The translations under genes were made by a program, and so were the position numbers. A DNA stretch of 13,253 nucleotides from CAAGNP01 sp045603545. GTDB taxonomy: Bacteria > Bacteroidota > Bacteroidia > Bacteroidales > UBA932. Below are positions 1 through 6,681 of the stretch, piece after piece. Every line of letters begins with the position of its first letter. Within the stretch, counting starts at the first letter, position 1. The DNA is taken from assembly GCA_045603545.1 (NCBI GenBank), contig JAZUMG010000015.1:1-13253 (forward strand), given 5' to 3'. The notes under the pieces are model-generated. The model saw only the letters and a program-made list of their open reading frames with translations. It did not search any database and was not told the origin of the DNA.

Positions 1-891
1 AGTAGAGGAAAGAGAAGCCCGTCTCAGAGAGATTGGGCGAAAGCCATCCAAGAACTAAGGCAGGAACATGATCTCGAGATCCTTCTCGAGAAGACAGGGA
101 TGGCCAGAGCAACATTCTATTATCATACAAAAAGGCTGTCAGAGCCTGATGGTTATGATGATGCCAGGACTGCAATCCGTAAGATATATGACCATCATAA
201 AGGACGCTACGGCTATCGTAGAATAACCTCTCAGCTGCGTAATGATGGCATACCTCTTAACCATAAGACCGTACAGAAGCTTATGGTGGAGATGAATCTG
301 TATGGTAAGAGAAAGAAGGCTAGATATAAGTCTTATAAAGGTGAGATAGGAAAGGTTGCTCCTAACGTAATAGACAGGGACTTCATCGCAACTGCACCGA
401 ACCAGAAATGGACAACAGACGTTACTGAAGTCAAGATAAAGGACAAGAAGATATATCTTTCTCCTATCTTGGATATGTTCAATGGTGAAATCATATCCTA
501 CACGATATCATACCATCCAGACTTGAAGATGGCAATGAAAATGCTAGATAAAGCGTTCAAGAAGACTGATATACCCAAAGGCCTTATACTGCACTCTGAC
601 CAAGGATGGCATTATCAGCATCTGAAGTATCAGAAAGCATTGAAAACCAAGAATATCGTGCAAAGTATGTCCCGTAAAGGCAACTGCCTGGACAATGCCA
701 TGATGGAGAACTTCTTTGGACTTATGAAGTCAGAGTTGCTATATTTGCAGGAGTGGGATAGCGTAGAACAGTTCGCGAAGGAACTGGTCAAGTACATACG
801 CTACTACAATAATGATAGAATCAAACTGAGGCTAAAAGGAATGAGCCCGGTGCAATACCGAGCTCTGTTCCAATCTAAGTCCGCCTCTTAA
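1..891 (+). CDS. IS3-family transposase, OrfB (5' end outside window)
   Basis: This is the DDE (rve/integrase-core) transposase subunit that cuts and joins the ends of the element. The frame is open from base 1. The 33 residues before the first ATG at 100 (ending LEILLEKTG) look like the normal OrfB N-terminus leading into the ARATFYYH motif, so the gene continues upstream. It is probably expressed as an OrfAB fusion by frameshifting, as in the family. Counting from the ATG at 100, an HTH_21-like segment (YGYRRIT) lies near residues 37-43. The catalytic triad is D107 (TTDVTEV), D167 (HSDQGWHY) and E203 (MMENFFG), giving the expected D-35-E spacing. The C-terminus (YNNDRIKLRLKGMSP) is also typical. 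No internal stop is visible, so the enzyme looks intact over the part present. Confidence 0.93.
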   Translation, partial: SRGKRSPSQRDWAKAIQELRQEHDLEILLEKTGMARATFYYHTKRLSEPDGYDDARTAIRKIYDHHKGRYGYRRITSQLRNDGIPLNHKTVQKLMVEMNLYGKRKKARYKSYKGEIGKVAPNVIDRDFIATAPNQKWTTDVTEVKIKDKKIYLSPILDMFNGEIISYTISYHPDLKMAMKMLDKAFKKTDIPKGLILHSDQGWHYQHLKYQKALKTKNIVQSMSRKGNCLDNAMMENFFGLMKSELLYLQEWDSVEQFAKELVKYIRYYNNDRIKLRLKGMSPVQYRALFQSKSAS

Positions 892-901
892 TAATGTTAA
901 A

Positions 902-922
902 CCGTCCAACTTTTGGGGGTCA
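902..922 (+). repeat. Right terminal inverted repeat of the IS3-family element
   Basis: A 21-bp terminus ends in GGGGGTCA. Its reverse complement begins TGACCCCC, in keeping with the TG...CA ends of IS3-family elements. The boundary is judged from this motif alone because the left copy is outside the window. Confidence 0.7.
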
Positions 923-982
923 CATCATCTGTTCGGGCATCTTTTTTTTTTAACAAAACGAAGGTATTTCCACATATTTTAT

Positions 983-990
983 TATATTTG
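983..990 (+). promoter_or_regulatory. Putative -7 promoter box for tnaA
   Basis: TATATTTG matches the Bacteroidota -7 consensus TAnnTTTG exactly and lies 40 bp before the tnaA ATG, giving an A-rich leader of about 35 nt. No TTTG is seen at the expected -33 distance; a run of ten Ts at 942-951 lies further upstream. The box lies 61 bp beyond the IS end, so the core promoter survived the insertion. The leader has no room for a TnaC-like leader peptide. Confidence 0.55.
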
Positions 991-1030
991 GAAGTTAAAA
1001 GTCTATTAATAATTAAAAATATAAAGAAAC

Positions 1031-2407
1031 ATGGAACTTCCTTTTGCAGAATCTTACAAAATCAAAATGGTGGAACCTCTCCGCAAATCGACCCGCGAAG
1101 AGCGTGAACAATGGATTAAAGATGCCCACTACAACCTTTTCGGTCTCAGATCTCATCAGGTTTACATTGACTGCATCACAGACTCAGGCACAGGAGCAAT
1201 GAGCGACCGCCAATGGGCTGCAATGATGACAGGTGACGAGAGCTATGCCGGTGCATCATCATTCTTCCATTTGAAGGAGACCATTACCCGCATTACAGGT
1301 TTCGAGCACGTTATCCCTACCCACCAGGGACGAGCTGCAGAAAATGTACTTTTCAGCTATTTGGTAAAGGAGGGTGACATTGTTCCGGGCAACTCGCACT
1401 TCGACACCACTAAAGGTCATATAGAGGGACGTGCAGCTTTTGCAGTGGACTGCACCATCGATGAGGCAAAAGACACACAGCTCGAACTCCCGTTCAAAGG
1501 CAATGTGGACCTTGGCAAACTGGAAAAAGTTCTTGCAGAGCAAGGGGACAAGATAACATTTATCATTGTCACAATCACCAATAATACCGCCGGCGGACAG
1601 CCCGTATCAATGGAGAACCTCCGTGGGGTACGCGCATTGGCTGACAAATATGGCAAACGTGTAGTATTTGACTCTGCCCGCTTCGTTGAAAACGCATATT
1701 TCATCAAAACTCGCGAAGAGGGTTATGCAGACAAGAGCATCAAAGAGATATGCCGTGAGATGTTCTCATATGCTGACGGTATGACCATGTCATCCAAAAA
1801 AGACGGTCTCGTAAATATGGGTGGCTTCATCGCCACACGCCACGAGGACTGGTACGAAGGTGCAAAAGGGTTCTGCATCCGCTACGAAGGCTTCCTTACT
1901 TATGGTGGTATGAACGGCCGCGATATGGATGCTCTCGCTGTGGGTCTTGATGAAAACACAGAGCTCGACACTATTGAGACCCGTATCAGACAAGTGCAGT
2001 ATCTTGCTGCAAGACTTGACGAATTCGGCATCCCTTACCAAAGACCAGTGGGTGGTCACGCCCTGTTTGTGGATGCTTCTCTCGTACTTACCAATGTACC
2101 TAAAGAGGAGTTCCCTGCACAGACACTCGCCATCGAACTCTACAAAGAGGCAGGTGTACGTGGATGCGAGATCGGTTACATCCTTGCTGACCGCGACCCT
2201 GTGACCCGTGAGAATCGCTTCGGAGGTCTTGACCTTCTCCGTCTGTGCATTGCCCGCCGCACATACACCAATAATCATATGGATGTCATAGCTGTGGCAC
2301 TCAAGAATGTGTTTGACCGCAGGGACGAGATCAAGCACGGCTACAAGATTACCTGGGAGGCACCACTGCTCCGACACTTCACCGTCAAACTTGCACCGGT
2401 GGAATAA
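1031..2407 (+). CDS. tnaA: Tryptophanase (tryptophan indole-lyase)
   Basis: This is a cytoplasmic PLP enzyme that splits L-tryptophan into indole, pyruvate and ammonia; it is the source of indole in gut Bacteroidales. The 458 residues match the full family length. Motifs in order are LTDSG-like TDSGTGAMSDRQW (50-62), PTHQGRAAEN (96-105), HFDTTKGH (123-130), DSARFVENAYF (214-224) and MSSKKDG (253-259), where K257 should carry the PLP, and the C-terminal LLRHFTVKL. The close relative tyrosine phenol-lyase has Thr and Arg at two substrate-discriminating positions (Thr124 and Arg381 in the Citrobacter enzyme). Here these are D125 and I381, as in tryptophanases. The start at 1031 (MELPFAESYKIKMVEP) fits the family N-terminus. 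A longer frame-shifted ORF across the start is not coding. The gene stands alone, between an IS element upstream and stem-loops downstream; no tnaB-type permease is adjacent. Confidence 0.95.
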   Translation: MELPFAESYKIKMVEPLRKSTREEREQWIKDAHYNLFGLRSHQVYIDCITDSGTGAMSDRQWAAMMTGDESYAGASSFFHLKETITRITGFEHVIPTHQGRAAENVLFSYLVKEGDIVPGNSHFDTTKGHIEGRAAFAVDCTIDEAKDTQLELPFKGNVDLGKLEKVLAEQGDKITFIIVTITNNTAGGQPVSMENLRGVRALADKYGKRVVFDSARFVENAYFIKTREEGYADKSIKEICREMFSYADGMTMSSKKDGLVNMGGFIATRHEDWYEGAKGFCIRYEGFLTYGGMNGRDMDALAVGLDENTELDTIETRIRQVQYLAARLDEFGIPYQRPVGGHALFVDASLVLTNVPKEEFPAQTLAIELYKEAGVRGCEIGYILADRDPVTRENRFGGLDLLRLCIARRTYTNNHMDVIAVALKNVFDRRDEIKHGYKITWEAPLLRHFTVKLAPVE

Positions 2408-2417
2408 GACCTATTAA

Positions 2418-2451
2418 AGTAGGGAACAAAACACTCCTGGTATTCCCTACT
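2418..2451 (+). other. Stem-loop 1 after tnaA
   Basis: AGTAGGGAA (2418-2426) pairs perfectly with TTCCCTACT (2443-2451) around a 16-nt loop, starting 10 bp after the tnaA stop. No T-run follows, so it is not a classical terminator by itself. The same arm sequence recurs in the next stem-loop. Confidence 0.6.
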
Positions 2452-2489
2452 ATCCATCAAAAATGACAATTTCGACAAAAAAGAGCCTT

Positions 2490-2530
2490 AGTAGGGAATG
2501 AGATTACAGTATTCATTCCCTACTGCTTTT
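2490..2530 (+). terminator. Stem-loop 2, probable tnaA terminator
   Basis: AGTAGGGAATGA (2490-2501) pairs perfectly over 12 bp with TCATTCCCTACT (2513-2524) around an 11-nt loop, followed by GCTTTT. The T-run is short, so termination strength is uncertain. The left arm can also pair with the right arm of stem-loop 1. Confidence 0.5.
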
Positions 2531-2532
2531 AT

Positions 2533-2635
2533 GAGCACGGAGCCACCCGACTGAAACGAAGTGAAAGGAGGATATGCCCCCTGGGGGGCCTACGGGGGGA
2601 ACCGGTACCTCAAAACAAAAAAAGACGTCCGAAGA
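2533..2635. repeat. 103-bp direct repeat, copy 1
   Basis: This matches 2702-2804 over 103 bp with one difference (C2593 against T2762), at a fixed offset of 169 bp. Each copy contains a G/C-rich palindromic core (CCCCCTGGGGG), the motif GGAGGATAT and a GGTACCTCAAAAC segment followed by A7 and GACGTC. That last part corresponds to one arm of the tRNA-Cys terminator. Copy 1 diverges after CGAAGA, so it holds only half a terminator. No coding potential is seen. Confidence 0.9.
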
Positions 2636-2701
2636 GCTCTTCGTTTATAATATGTCCTCTTCAGAGGACGTGGCGGAGTTTGGAGATATCCTCCGGATAT
2701 C
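2636..2701. other. Palindrome-rich spacer between the repeat copies
   Basis: Three short inverted repeats lie in or across this 66-bp spacer. CGAAGAGCTCTTCG (2630-2643) is a perfect 14-bp palindrome. GTCCTCT/AGAGGAC (2654-2669) has a 2-nt loop, and GATATCC/GGATATC (2685-2701) has a 3-nt loop. ATATCCTCC (2686-2694) can also pair with GGAGGATAT (2736-2744) in the following repeat. No gene is visible. Confidence 0.6.
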
Positions 2702-2804
2702 GAGCACGGAGCCACCCGACTGAAACGAAGTGAAAGGAGGATATGCCCCCTGGGGGGCCTATGGGGGGAACCGGTACCTCAAAACAAAAAAAGACGTCCG
2801 AAGA
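2702..2804. repeat. 103-bp direct repeat, copy 2
   Basis: This is the second copy of the repeat at 2533-2635. Here its right end continues into the other half of the hairpin, so together with 2805-2827 it makes a complete terminator for tRNA-Cys on the minus strand. The two copies suggest a local duplication of the tRNA's 3' flank. Confidence 0.9.
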
Positions 2805-2827
2805 CGTCTTTTTTGTTTTGAGGTACC
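2773..2827 (-). terminator. tRNA-Cys terminator hairpin, extended
   Basis: On the minus strand AAAAAAGACGTC, a TTCG tetraloop and GACGTC followed by seven Ts form a strong intrinsic terminator (2786-2814) a few bases after the tRNA. The pairing extends outward: GGTACCTCAAAAC, the last bases of the tRNA plus its tail (2815-2827), pairs with GTTTTGAGGTACC (2773-2785). One unpaired base separates the two stems. The outer 13 bp would compete with the tRNA acceptor stem. Confidence 0.85.
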
Positions 2828-2891
2828 AAGCAGAATCGAACTGCTGTAGACGGTTTTGCAGACCGTTGCCTAACCACTCGGCCATGGTACC
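2821..2891 (-). tRNA. tRNA-Cys (GCA anticodon)
   Basis: A complete cloverleaf can be folded on the minus strand. The acceptor GGTACCA pairs over 7 bp with TGGTACC. The D arm follows with GCCG...GGC. The anticodon stem is ACGGT/ACCGT around the loop CTGCAAA, giving anticodon GCA. The T arm is AGCAG-TTCGATT-CTGCT. The discriminator base is U, as expected for bacterial tRNA-Cys. The 3' CCA is not encoded and must be added after transcription. The gene starts 23 bp after the msrC stop, has its own promoter and is followed at once by an intrinsic terminator. Confidence 0.95.
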
Positions 2892-2903
2892 GATTCAGGA
2901 CTG

Positions 2904-2934
2904 CAAATGTAGCATTAATTTATCGTTTTGCAAA
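2904..2934 (-). promoter_or_regulatory. tRNA-Cys promoter
   Basis: On the minus strand TTTG (2931-2934), a 19-bp spacer and TACATTTG (2904-2911) match the full Bacteroidota consensus TTTG-N19-21-TAnnTTTG. The -7 box ends 12 bp before the tRNA. The -33 box lies inside the last codons of msrC, so the tRNA can be transcribed independently of the operon above it. Confidence 0.8.
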
Positions 2935-3403
2935 CTATTTTGACAATGATTTCAAGATATTTTGCATCAATGTCGTCAAAATCCCCCAGTTTGTCGCTAT
3001 CAATATCGAGAACACCTATTACACTACCATCACTTCCGAACATCGGAACCACTATTTCTGACTTCGAAAGCGAACTGCATGCTATGTGACCGGGAAAATC
3101 CTCCACATCAGGAACTACAAGGGTCTTCCGCATCATCCATGCTGTCCCGCACACCCCCTTGCCATAACCTATAAAAGTACAGGCCGCATCACCCTGAAAG
3201 GGTCCAAGATACATCCTATCACCATCAACAATATAGAATCCGACCCAGAAAAATCCAAATACGGATTTGAGGGCTGCCGACACATTTGCCAATGTGGATA
3301 TAGTGTAATCGAAAGTTGAAAGTTCCATTTCGAGTTGGGGGATCAACTCGATATATTTCTCCTCCTTGGAAGCCCCTGGTGTAACGTGGTAACTACTCGA
3401 CAT
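2915..3403 (-). CDS. msrC: Free methionine-(R)-sulfoxide reductase (GAF domain)
   Basis: This enzyme reduces free L-methionine-(R)-sulfoxide in the cytoplasm, a form that protein-acting MsrA/MsrB handle poorly, and depends on thioredoxin in characterised members. The 162 residues are one GAF domain, full length for the family. The three conserved cysteines are C75 (AACTFI), C85 (GKGVCGTAW) and C109 (GHIACSS); by alignment to the E. coli enzyme (C84, C94, C118), C109 is the expected catalytic residue. SEIVVPMF (115-122) and GVLDIDS (130-136) complete the signature. It overlaps the end of rlmI by 11 bp, suggesting translational coupling as the last gene of the operon. The tRNA-Cys promoter sits across its 3' end. 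Confidence 0.93.
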   Translation of the reverse strand: MSSSYHVTPGASKEEKYIELIPQLEMELSTFDYTISTLANVSAALKSVFGFFWVGFYIVDGDRMYLGPFQGDAACTFIGYGKGVCGTAWMMRKTLVVPDVEDFPGHIACSSLSKSEIVVPMFGSDGSVIGVLDIDSDKLGDFDDIDAKYLEIIVKIVCKTIN

Positions 3404-4604
3404 ATAGCATCAATCCTTTAAGATACTCACCCTCAGGGTGATAAATGTTTACCGGATGGTCAGCAGGCTGTGTGAGACGGCGGAGAATTTTTACACTCCT
3501 CCCTACTGATGCAGCAGCAGAGAACACTGCCAAGGCAAAAGCCTGTTTGTCCACCACCTGGGAACAACTGTATGTAAATATTATACCGCCACGTGCCACT
3601 TTTTCTATTGCACAGGCATTGAGTCTCTTATACGCTCTCAACGCATTGTTCAACGAACCTCTGTGCTTTGCAAATGCAGGGGGATCCACTATAATGAGAT
3701 CAAACTCCCCCTCAGGGATCTTCTTCAGATAATCTATTGCATCCTCACAGACAGATTCGTGGCGCTCCGGCTCAAATCCGTTATAGGCCACATTTCTGTC
3801 CACCATGGCCATAGCCACTTTTGACGAATCTACAGATACTACTTTTTTGGCTCCAGCCGCCAGAGCATAGATAGAGAAACCACCTGTATAGCAAAAGAGG
3901 TTAAGGACCTTCTTACCTTTAGCCTGCTCCCCTACCATCTCTCTGTTGTCTCTCTGGTCAAGGAAGAAACCTGTCTTTTGACCCTTTTCCCAGTTCACAA
4001 GGAAACTCTTTCCATTCTCCAGAACCGGAGACTCCTCCTCCTTGAAATCCTCCCTTTTCCACAAATACTTGTCACCCAGTTCCAGACCGGCCTTAAATGG
4101 GGCTGTACCTTCACTCTTGTCATAAACAGCCTTCAAGGCTCCTCCGTAACAGTGCTTCAATGCTTCACATATCTTCGCCTCAGAGATATACATGCCGGCC
4201 GAGTGTGCCTGCACCACAGCTACACCATCATAATAGTCAATGATAAGCCCGGGGAGATTGTCCCCCTCACCATGCACCAGCCTGTAACAGTTGGTCTGGG
4301 AGTTGTCTATCCCCAGCGTACGGCGCATCTTGTATGCAAGATATATTTTCTCTACCCAAAAGTCGAGGCCAAACTCACCATCTACAGGTTCATACTCCTG
4401 ATCAAAAGCCAGTACCCTTACTGAGATTGAGCCCACCTGATAGTGACCATAAGCAAGGAACTCCCCCGCAAAATCTACCACCTCCACCACTTCACCCTCG
4501 TACGGCTCACCCTCTATCCTCTGGACAGCTCCGGAGAACACCCACGGGTGAAACCTTTTGAGAGACTCATCTCTCCCCTTTTTCAGAATAACTTTTTTAA
4601 TCAT
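3393..4604 (-). CDS. rlmI: Class I SAM-dependent rRNA methyltransferase, RlmI-like
   Basis: This is a predicted 23S rRNA cytosine-C5 methyltransferase of the RlmI/RlmK family; E. coli RlmI modifies C1962. The 403 residues match the usual length. The N-terminal PUA RNA-binding domain covers about residues 1-75 (KGRDESLKRFHPWVFSGAV). A linking domain follows, then a Rossmann methyltransferase with GFFLDQRDNR (212-221), the SAM-binding NLFCYTGGFS (235-244), VDPPAFAK (306-313) and TYSCSQ (344-349), where C347 should be the catalytic cysteine. It starts 2 bp after the exonuclease stop and overlaps msrC by 11 bp. Membership of the family is clear, but the exact target base is inferred. Confidence 0.9.
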   Translation of the reverse strand: MIKKVILKKGRDESLKRFHPWVFSGAVQRIEGEPYEGEVVEVVDFAGEFLAYGHYQVGSISVRVLAFDQEYEPVDGEFGLDFWVEKIYLAYKMRRTLGIDNSQTNCYRLVHGEGDNLPGLIIDYYDGVAVVQAHSAGMYISEAKICEALKHCYGGALKAVYDKSEGTAPFKAGLELGDKYLWKREDFKEEESPVLENGKSFLVNWEKGQKTGFFLDQRDNREMVGEQAKGKKVLNLFCYTGGFSIYALAAGAKKVVSVDSSKVAMAMVDRNVAYNGFEPERHESVCEDAIDYLKKIPEGEFDLIIVDPPAFAKHRGSLNNALRAYKRLNACAIEKVARGGIIFTYSCSQVVDKQAFALAVFSAAASVGRSVKILRRLTQPADHPVNIYHPEGEYLKGLMLYVE

Positions 4605-4606
4605 CC

Positions 4607-5203
4607 CTATCGGCTGTTTATAAGTTTAAGATACATTTCCCTGCATATCCAGGCATCAATAGCTGCATATTTCAGCTGGGCACCGGAAAGGACTGGTGCC
4701 TCCCAGTTTGAAAGTTGCTGCGCTTTGGACACTTTGACCCCTATTATGATGGCGGCCATCTTTTTGACGCTCTTGTCCTGTATACCGTAATCCTGCCCTA
4801 TAATCTGCAGGTCGACAAAATTCTTGGGGGTGAATTTGAGATACTTTTGAAGTCCTCTTATATCATCCTTCACAGCTGCCCCCACTTTTACAATTTTGGG
4901 GTCAGCAAGGATTGCTGCCACCGGTTTTGGCAACCCCACAGCATGCAATCTGAAAAGATACGCCTTATCCGGGCCTGAGAGCTGGAGCAGAGCCATTTTA
5001 TTTCGTGGCTGGTTTGCCTGAAAACAGGGTTTTGTCTCTGTATCAAATCCGATTACAGATTGGCTGCTCAGATAATCCACAGCCTCTGCATACTCTTCAT
5101 TGACCCGGTCTATCACCACTATAGGACCATCGAAGGTCGCCAGCTCCAATTGCTCTATCTCCTCTACTGATATACTTTCTGCAAATTTCATTTCAAAAAA
5201 CAT
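4607..5203 (-). CDS. 3'-5' exonuclease, DEDDy family (RNase D/WRN-like)
   Basis: This is a stand-alone nuclease domain of 198 residues, predicted to remove nucleotides from 3' ends using two metal ions. The acidic residues are visible: D54 and E56 in IGFDTET (Exo I), D114 in VKDDIRGL (Exo II), and Y179 with D183 in YAAIDAW (Exo III), which makes it the DEDDy subtype. It lacks the HRDC domains of RNase D, so whether it acts on RNA or DNA is open; the neighbouring rRNA methyltransferase hints at RNA. Its ATG shares one base with the preceding stop (TAATG), a typical coupled arrangement. A second Met at residue 5 is a possible alternative start. Confidence 0.88.
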   Translation of the reverse strand: MFFEMKFAESISVEEIEQLELATFDGPIVVIDRVNEEYAEAVDYLSSQSVIGFDTETKPCFQANQPRNKMALLQLSGPDKAYLFRLHAVGLPKPVAAILADPKIVKVGAAVKDDIRGLQKYLKFTPKNFVDLQIIGQDYGIQDKSVKKMAAIIIGVKVSKAQQLSNWEAPVLSGAQLKYAAIDAWICREMYLKLINSR

Positions 5204-6675
5204 TACAATCTGTCTCTGAACAGCGCGTAAGATTCAGGGACCAGACGTGCCATCCTGTCAATTGTAGATTGGTCAATATATCTGGATGAGAACGGGACAA
5301 CCTTTGTGGTAATATCCTCAGTTCCCACCTCTCTTCCATATTTGAAATCGTATGTCAAATCACCATTTTTATCGAGGTTTTCCACTGCCAAACCATATGC
5401 AGGTATCGAGATATAAGGCAACAATGTCCCCTTCTCTGGGCGCAATGCCAACTGATTTGCCTGACGGAGAAGCGAGTAGCACTCCATCGCTGTGTATTGC
5501 GCAGGATCAATAAATTTGAAATCCTCTGCAATGACATTGCGGTAGATATAGGACCCGTCCTTCTTGTAGTTGCGGAGATACTCGACGGTCTCCTGAAGCA
5601 CCTCAAGGTGATATGGATAGTGGGTACAACCGAGAATAATATGGGTCATAGGGGTTTTGCTGCCGCTCAATCTGTGCTTCTCCACCAATGAAACGAGGTG
5701 GAAGCGTGCATAATTGTCTGCGGAGTTGAGCTGAACCCTGCTATACTCACCATCCATTTTGGAATATACTATCCCCCCTTTGGCAAAATCAAAGTTGTAT
5801 CTATCCATAATTGAGGGGTTGATATCTCCCTCCTGATTTCCCAGTTTTGGTCCTCTGTATTCATCTCGTGGGAGAACGATACCTGGTTTTACATAATCCT
5901 CAATCCCATCCACAGCATTGGCAAATCCCAAAGCGGGCTGGTTCACCACCTGGATCTCACCCTGGAATCCCTGTTCTGCTGCCATCTCCTTAAAAGTTCT
6001 GGCATATGCCCCTGAAGAGATGGTTCCTGGAGTGGCCATAACACCCACTGCATAATTTTTGGCAGGGTCCATATCTGCAAGGGTTGCCCTGACACCGGCA
6101 TTTATGACCCCTATCACTTTGACCCCAGTGCCGCTCCTGCCAAGAAGTTTCTCTATATCACCGAGACCATATGCTGTTGCTGTATTGCAGGCAATTACAA
6201 GGATTTTGACCTGTTCCTTTTTGCCATAAGGTTTCTCATCAAGTGCCAGGTTATAATAGGAATCCCCAAGGAGGAAGAGTGCATCCTTCACAACAAGTTC
6301 GCGAAGATAATCACTCTTGCCGGCAGCATCATAGTCGCCATATGGCATATTGGCATCGTCTGCCAGATAAACAAAGTTCTCACCTGCAAAATCGGGAATC
6401 CCGTCAGGTGACTGTTTACCTGTTATATTGTCAAATTCATCAAGGGTTAGGAGTTTCTCCTGCACGGTCAGTCCACCTGTACCCGAATCAAAGACACCTA
6501 TAGGGAGGTGTGCCCTCTCCACCGGATATGATGCAAAATCGGCATAGAACACAGATGATGTATCACCCAATGCCTTTTCAGATACGGGAATAAGGGTCTC
6601 GACTTGCCCGGTTCCGCCACAAGCGGCCAGAAGAAGTGAGAACAACATACCCAATGACAAATATTTAGCCTTCAT
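5203..6675 (-). CDS. Glutamate racemase-like lipoprotein with insertions
   Basis: This is an Asp/Glu racemase-superfamily protein of 490 residues, against about 260-285 for ordinary MurI. Residues 1-19 form a lipoprotein signal: a basic start (MKAK), a hydrophobic stretch and the lipobox LAAC with C19 as the lipid-bearing residue. The product should therefore be anchored outside the cytoplasm. The racemase motifs are complete: IGVFDSGTGGLTV (59-71, D63), MPYGD (110-114), ACNTATA (162-168, C163) and LGCTHYP (348-354, C350). C163 and C350 are 187 residues apart, against 111 in B. subtilis MurI (C74 and C185), so one large insertion lies between them, around 262-345. A smaller one lies near 80-98, and the C-terminus (about 375-490) is extended. 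With both cysteines kept, racemase activity is plausible, but substrate and role outside the cytoplasm are unknown. It overlaps the exonuclease by 1 bp and starts 6 bp after purM. Confidence 0.82.
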   Translation of the reverse strand: MKAKYLSLGMLFSLLLAACGGTGQVETLIPVSEKALGDTSSVFYADFASYPVERAHLPIGVFDSGTGGLTVQEKLLTLDEFDNITGKQSPDGIPDFAGENFVYLADDANMPYGDYDAAGKSDYLRELVVKDALFLLGDSYYNLALDEKPYGKKEQVKILVIACNTATAYGLGDIEKLLGRSGTGVKVIGVINAGVRATLADMDPAKNYAVGVMATPGTISSGAYARTFKEMAAEQGFQGEIQVVNQPALGFANAVDGIEDYVKPGIVLPRDEYRGPKLGNQEGDINPSIMDRYNFDFAKGGIVYSKMDGEYSRVQLNSADNYARFHLVSLVEKHRLSGSKTPMTHIILGCTHYPYHLEVLQETVEYLRNYKKDGSYIYRNVIAEDFKFIDPAQYTAMECYSLLRQANQLALRPEKGTLLPYISIPAYGLAVENLDKNGDLTYDFKYGREVGTEDITTKVVPFSSRYIDQSTIDRMARLVPESYALFRDRL

Positions 6676-6681
6676 AACTTT

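Larger units (their letters stand above)
1..922 (+). mobile_element. IS3-family insertion sequence, right part
   Basis: This is the downstream part of an IS3-family element: the second transposase frame (orfB) followed, about 30 bp after its stop codon, by a terminal repeat. On the opposite strand the terminus reads TGACCCCCAAAAGTTGGACG, with the TG start typical of IS3 ends, so I place the element's end at 922. The left end, orfA and any target duplication lie outside the window. If the duplication is 3 bp, it would be CAT at 923-925, but this cannot be verified here. Confidence 0.85.

Noticed and set aside
913..1107. Plus-strand ORF crossing the IS end and the tnaA start
   Set aside because: It begins inside the IS terminal repeat, has no recognisable content and is out of frame with the clear tnaA start it overlaps.
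1259..2377. Long minus-strand ORFs inside tnaA
   Set aside because: They are antisense shadows of a well-conserved gene and carry no recognisable motifs.
1031..2407. Tyrosine phenol-lyase instead of tryptophanase
   Set aside because: The two discriminating positions are D125 and I381, as in tryptophanase, not Thr and Arg.
2533..2804. CRISPR array
   Set aside because: There are only two copies, each 103 bp, with a single 66-bp palindromic spacer and no cas genes nearby.
2604..2827. Attachment sites of an integrated element at tRNA-Cys
   Set aside because: Integration at a tRNA leaves direct copies of its 3' end. Here the extra copies of GGTACCTCAAAAC are inverted relative to the tRNA, and no integrase or cargo lies between them.
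2661..2943. Short ORFs on both strands across the repeats and tRNA-Cys
   Set aside because: They run through the tRNA gene, its terminator and repeat DNA, and their composition follows the repeats, not protein coding.
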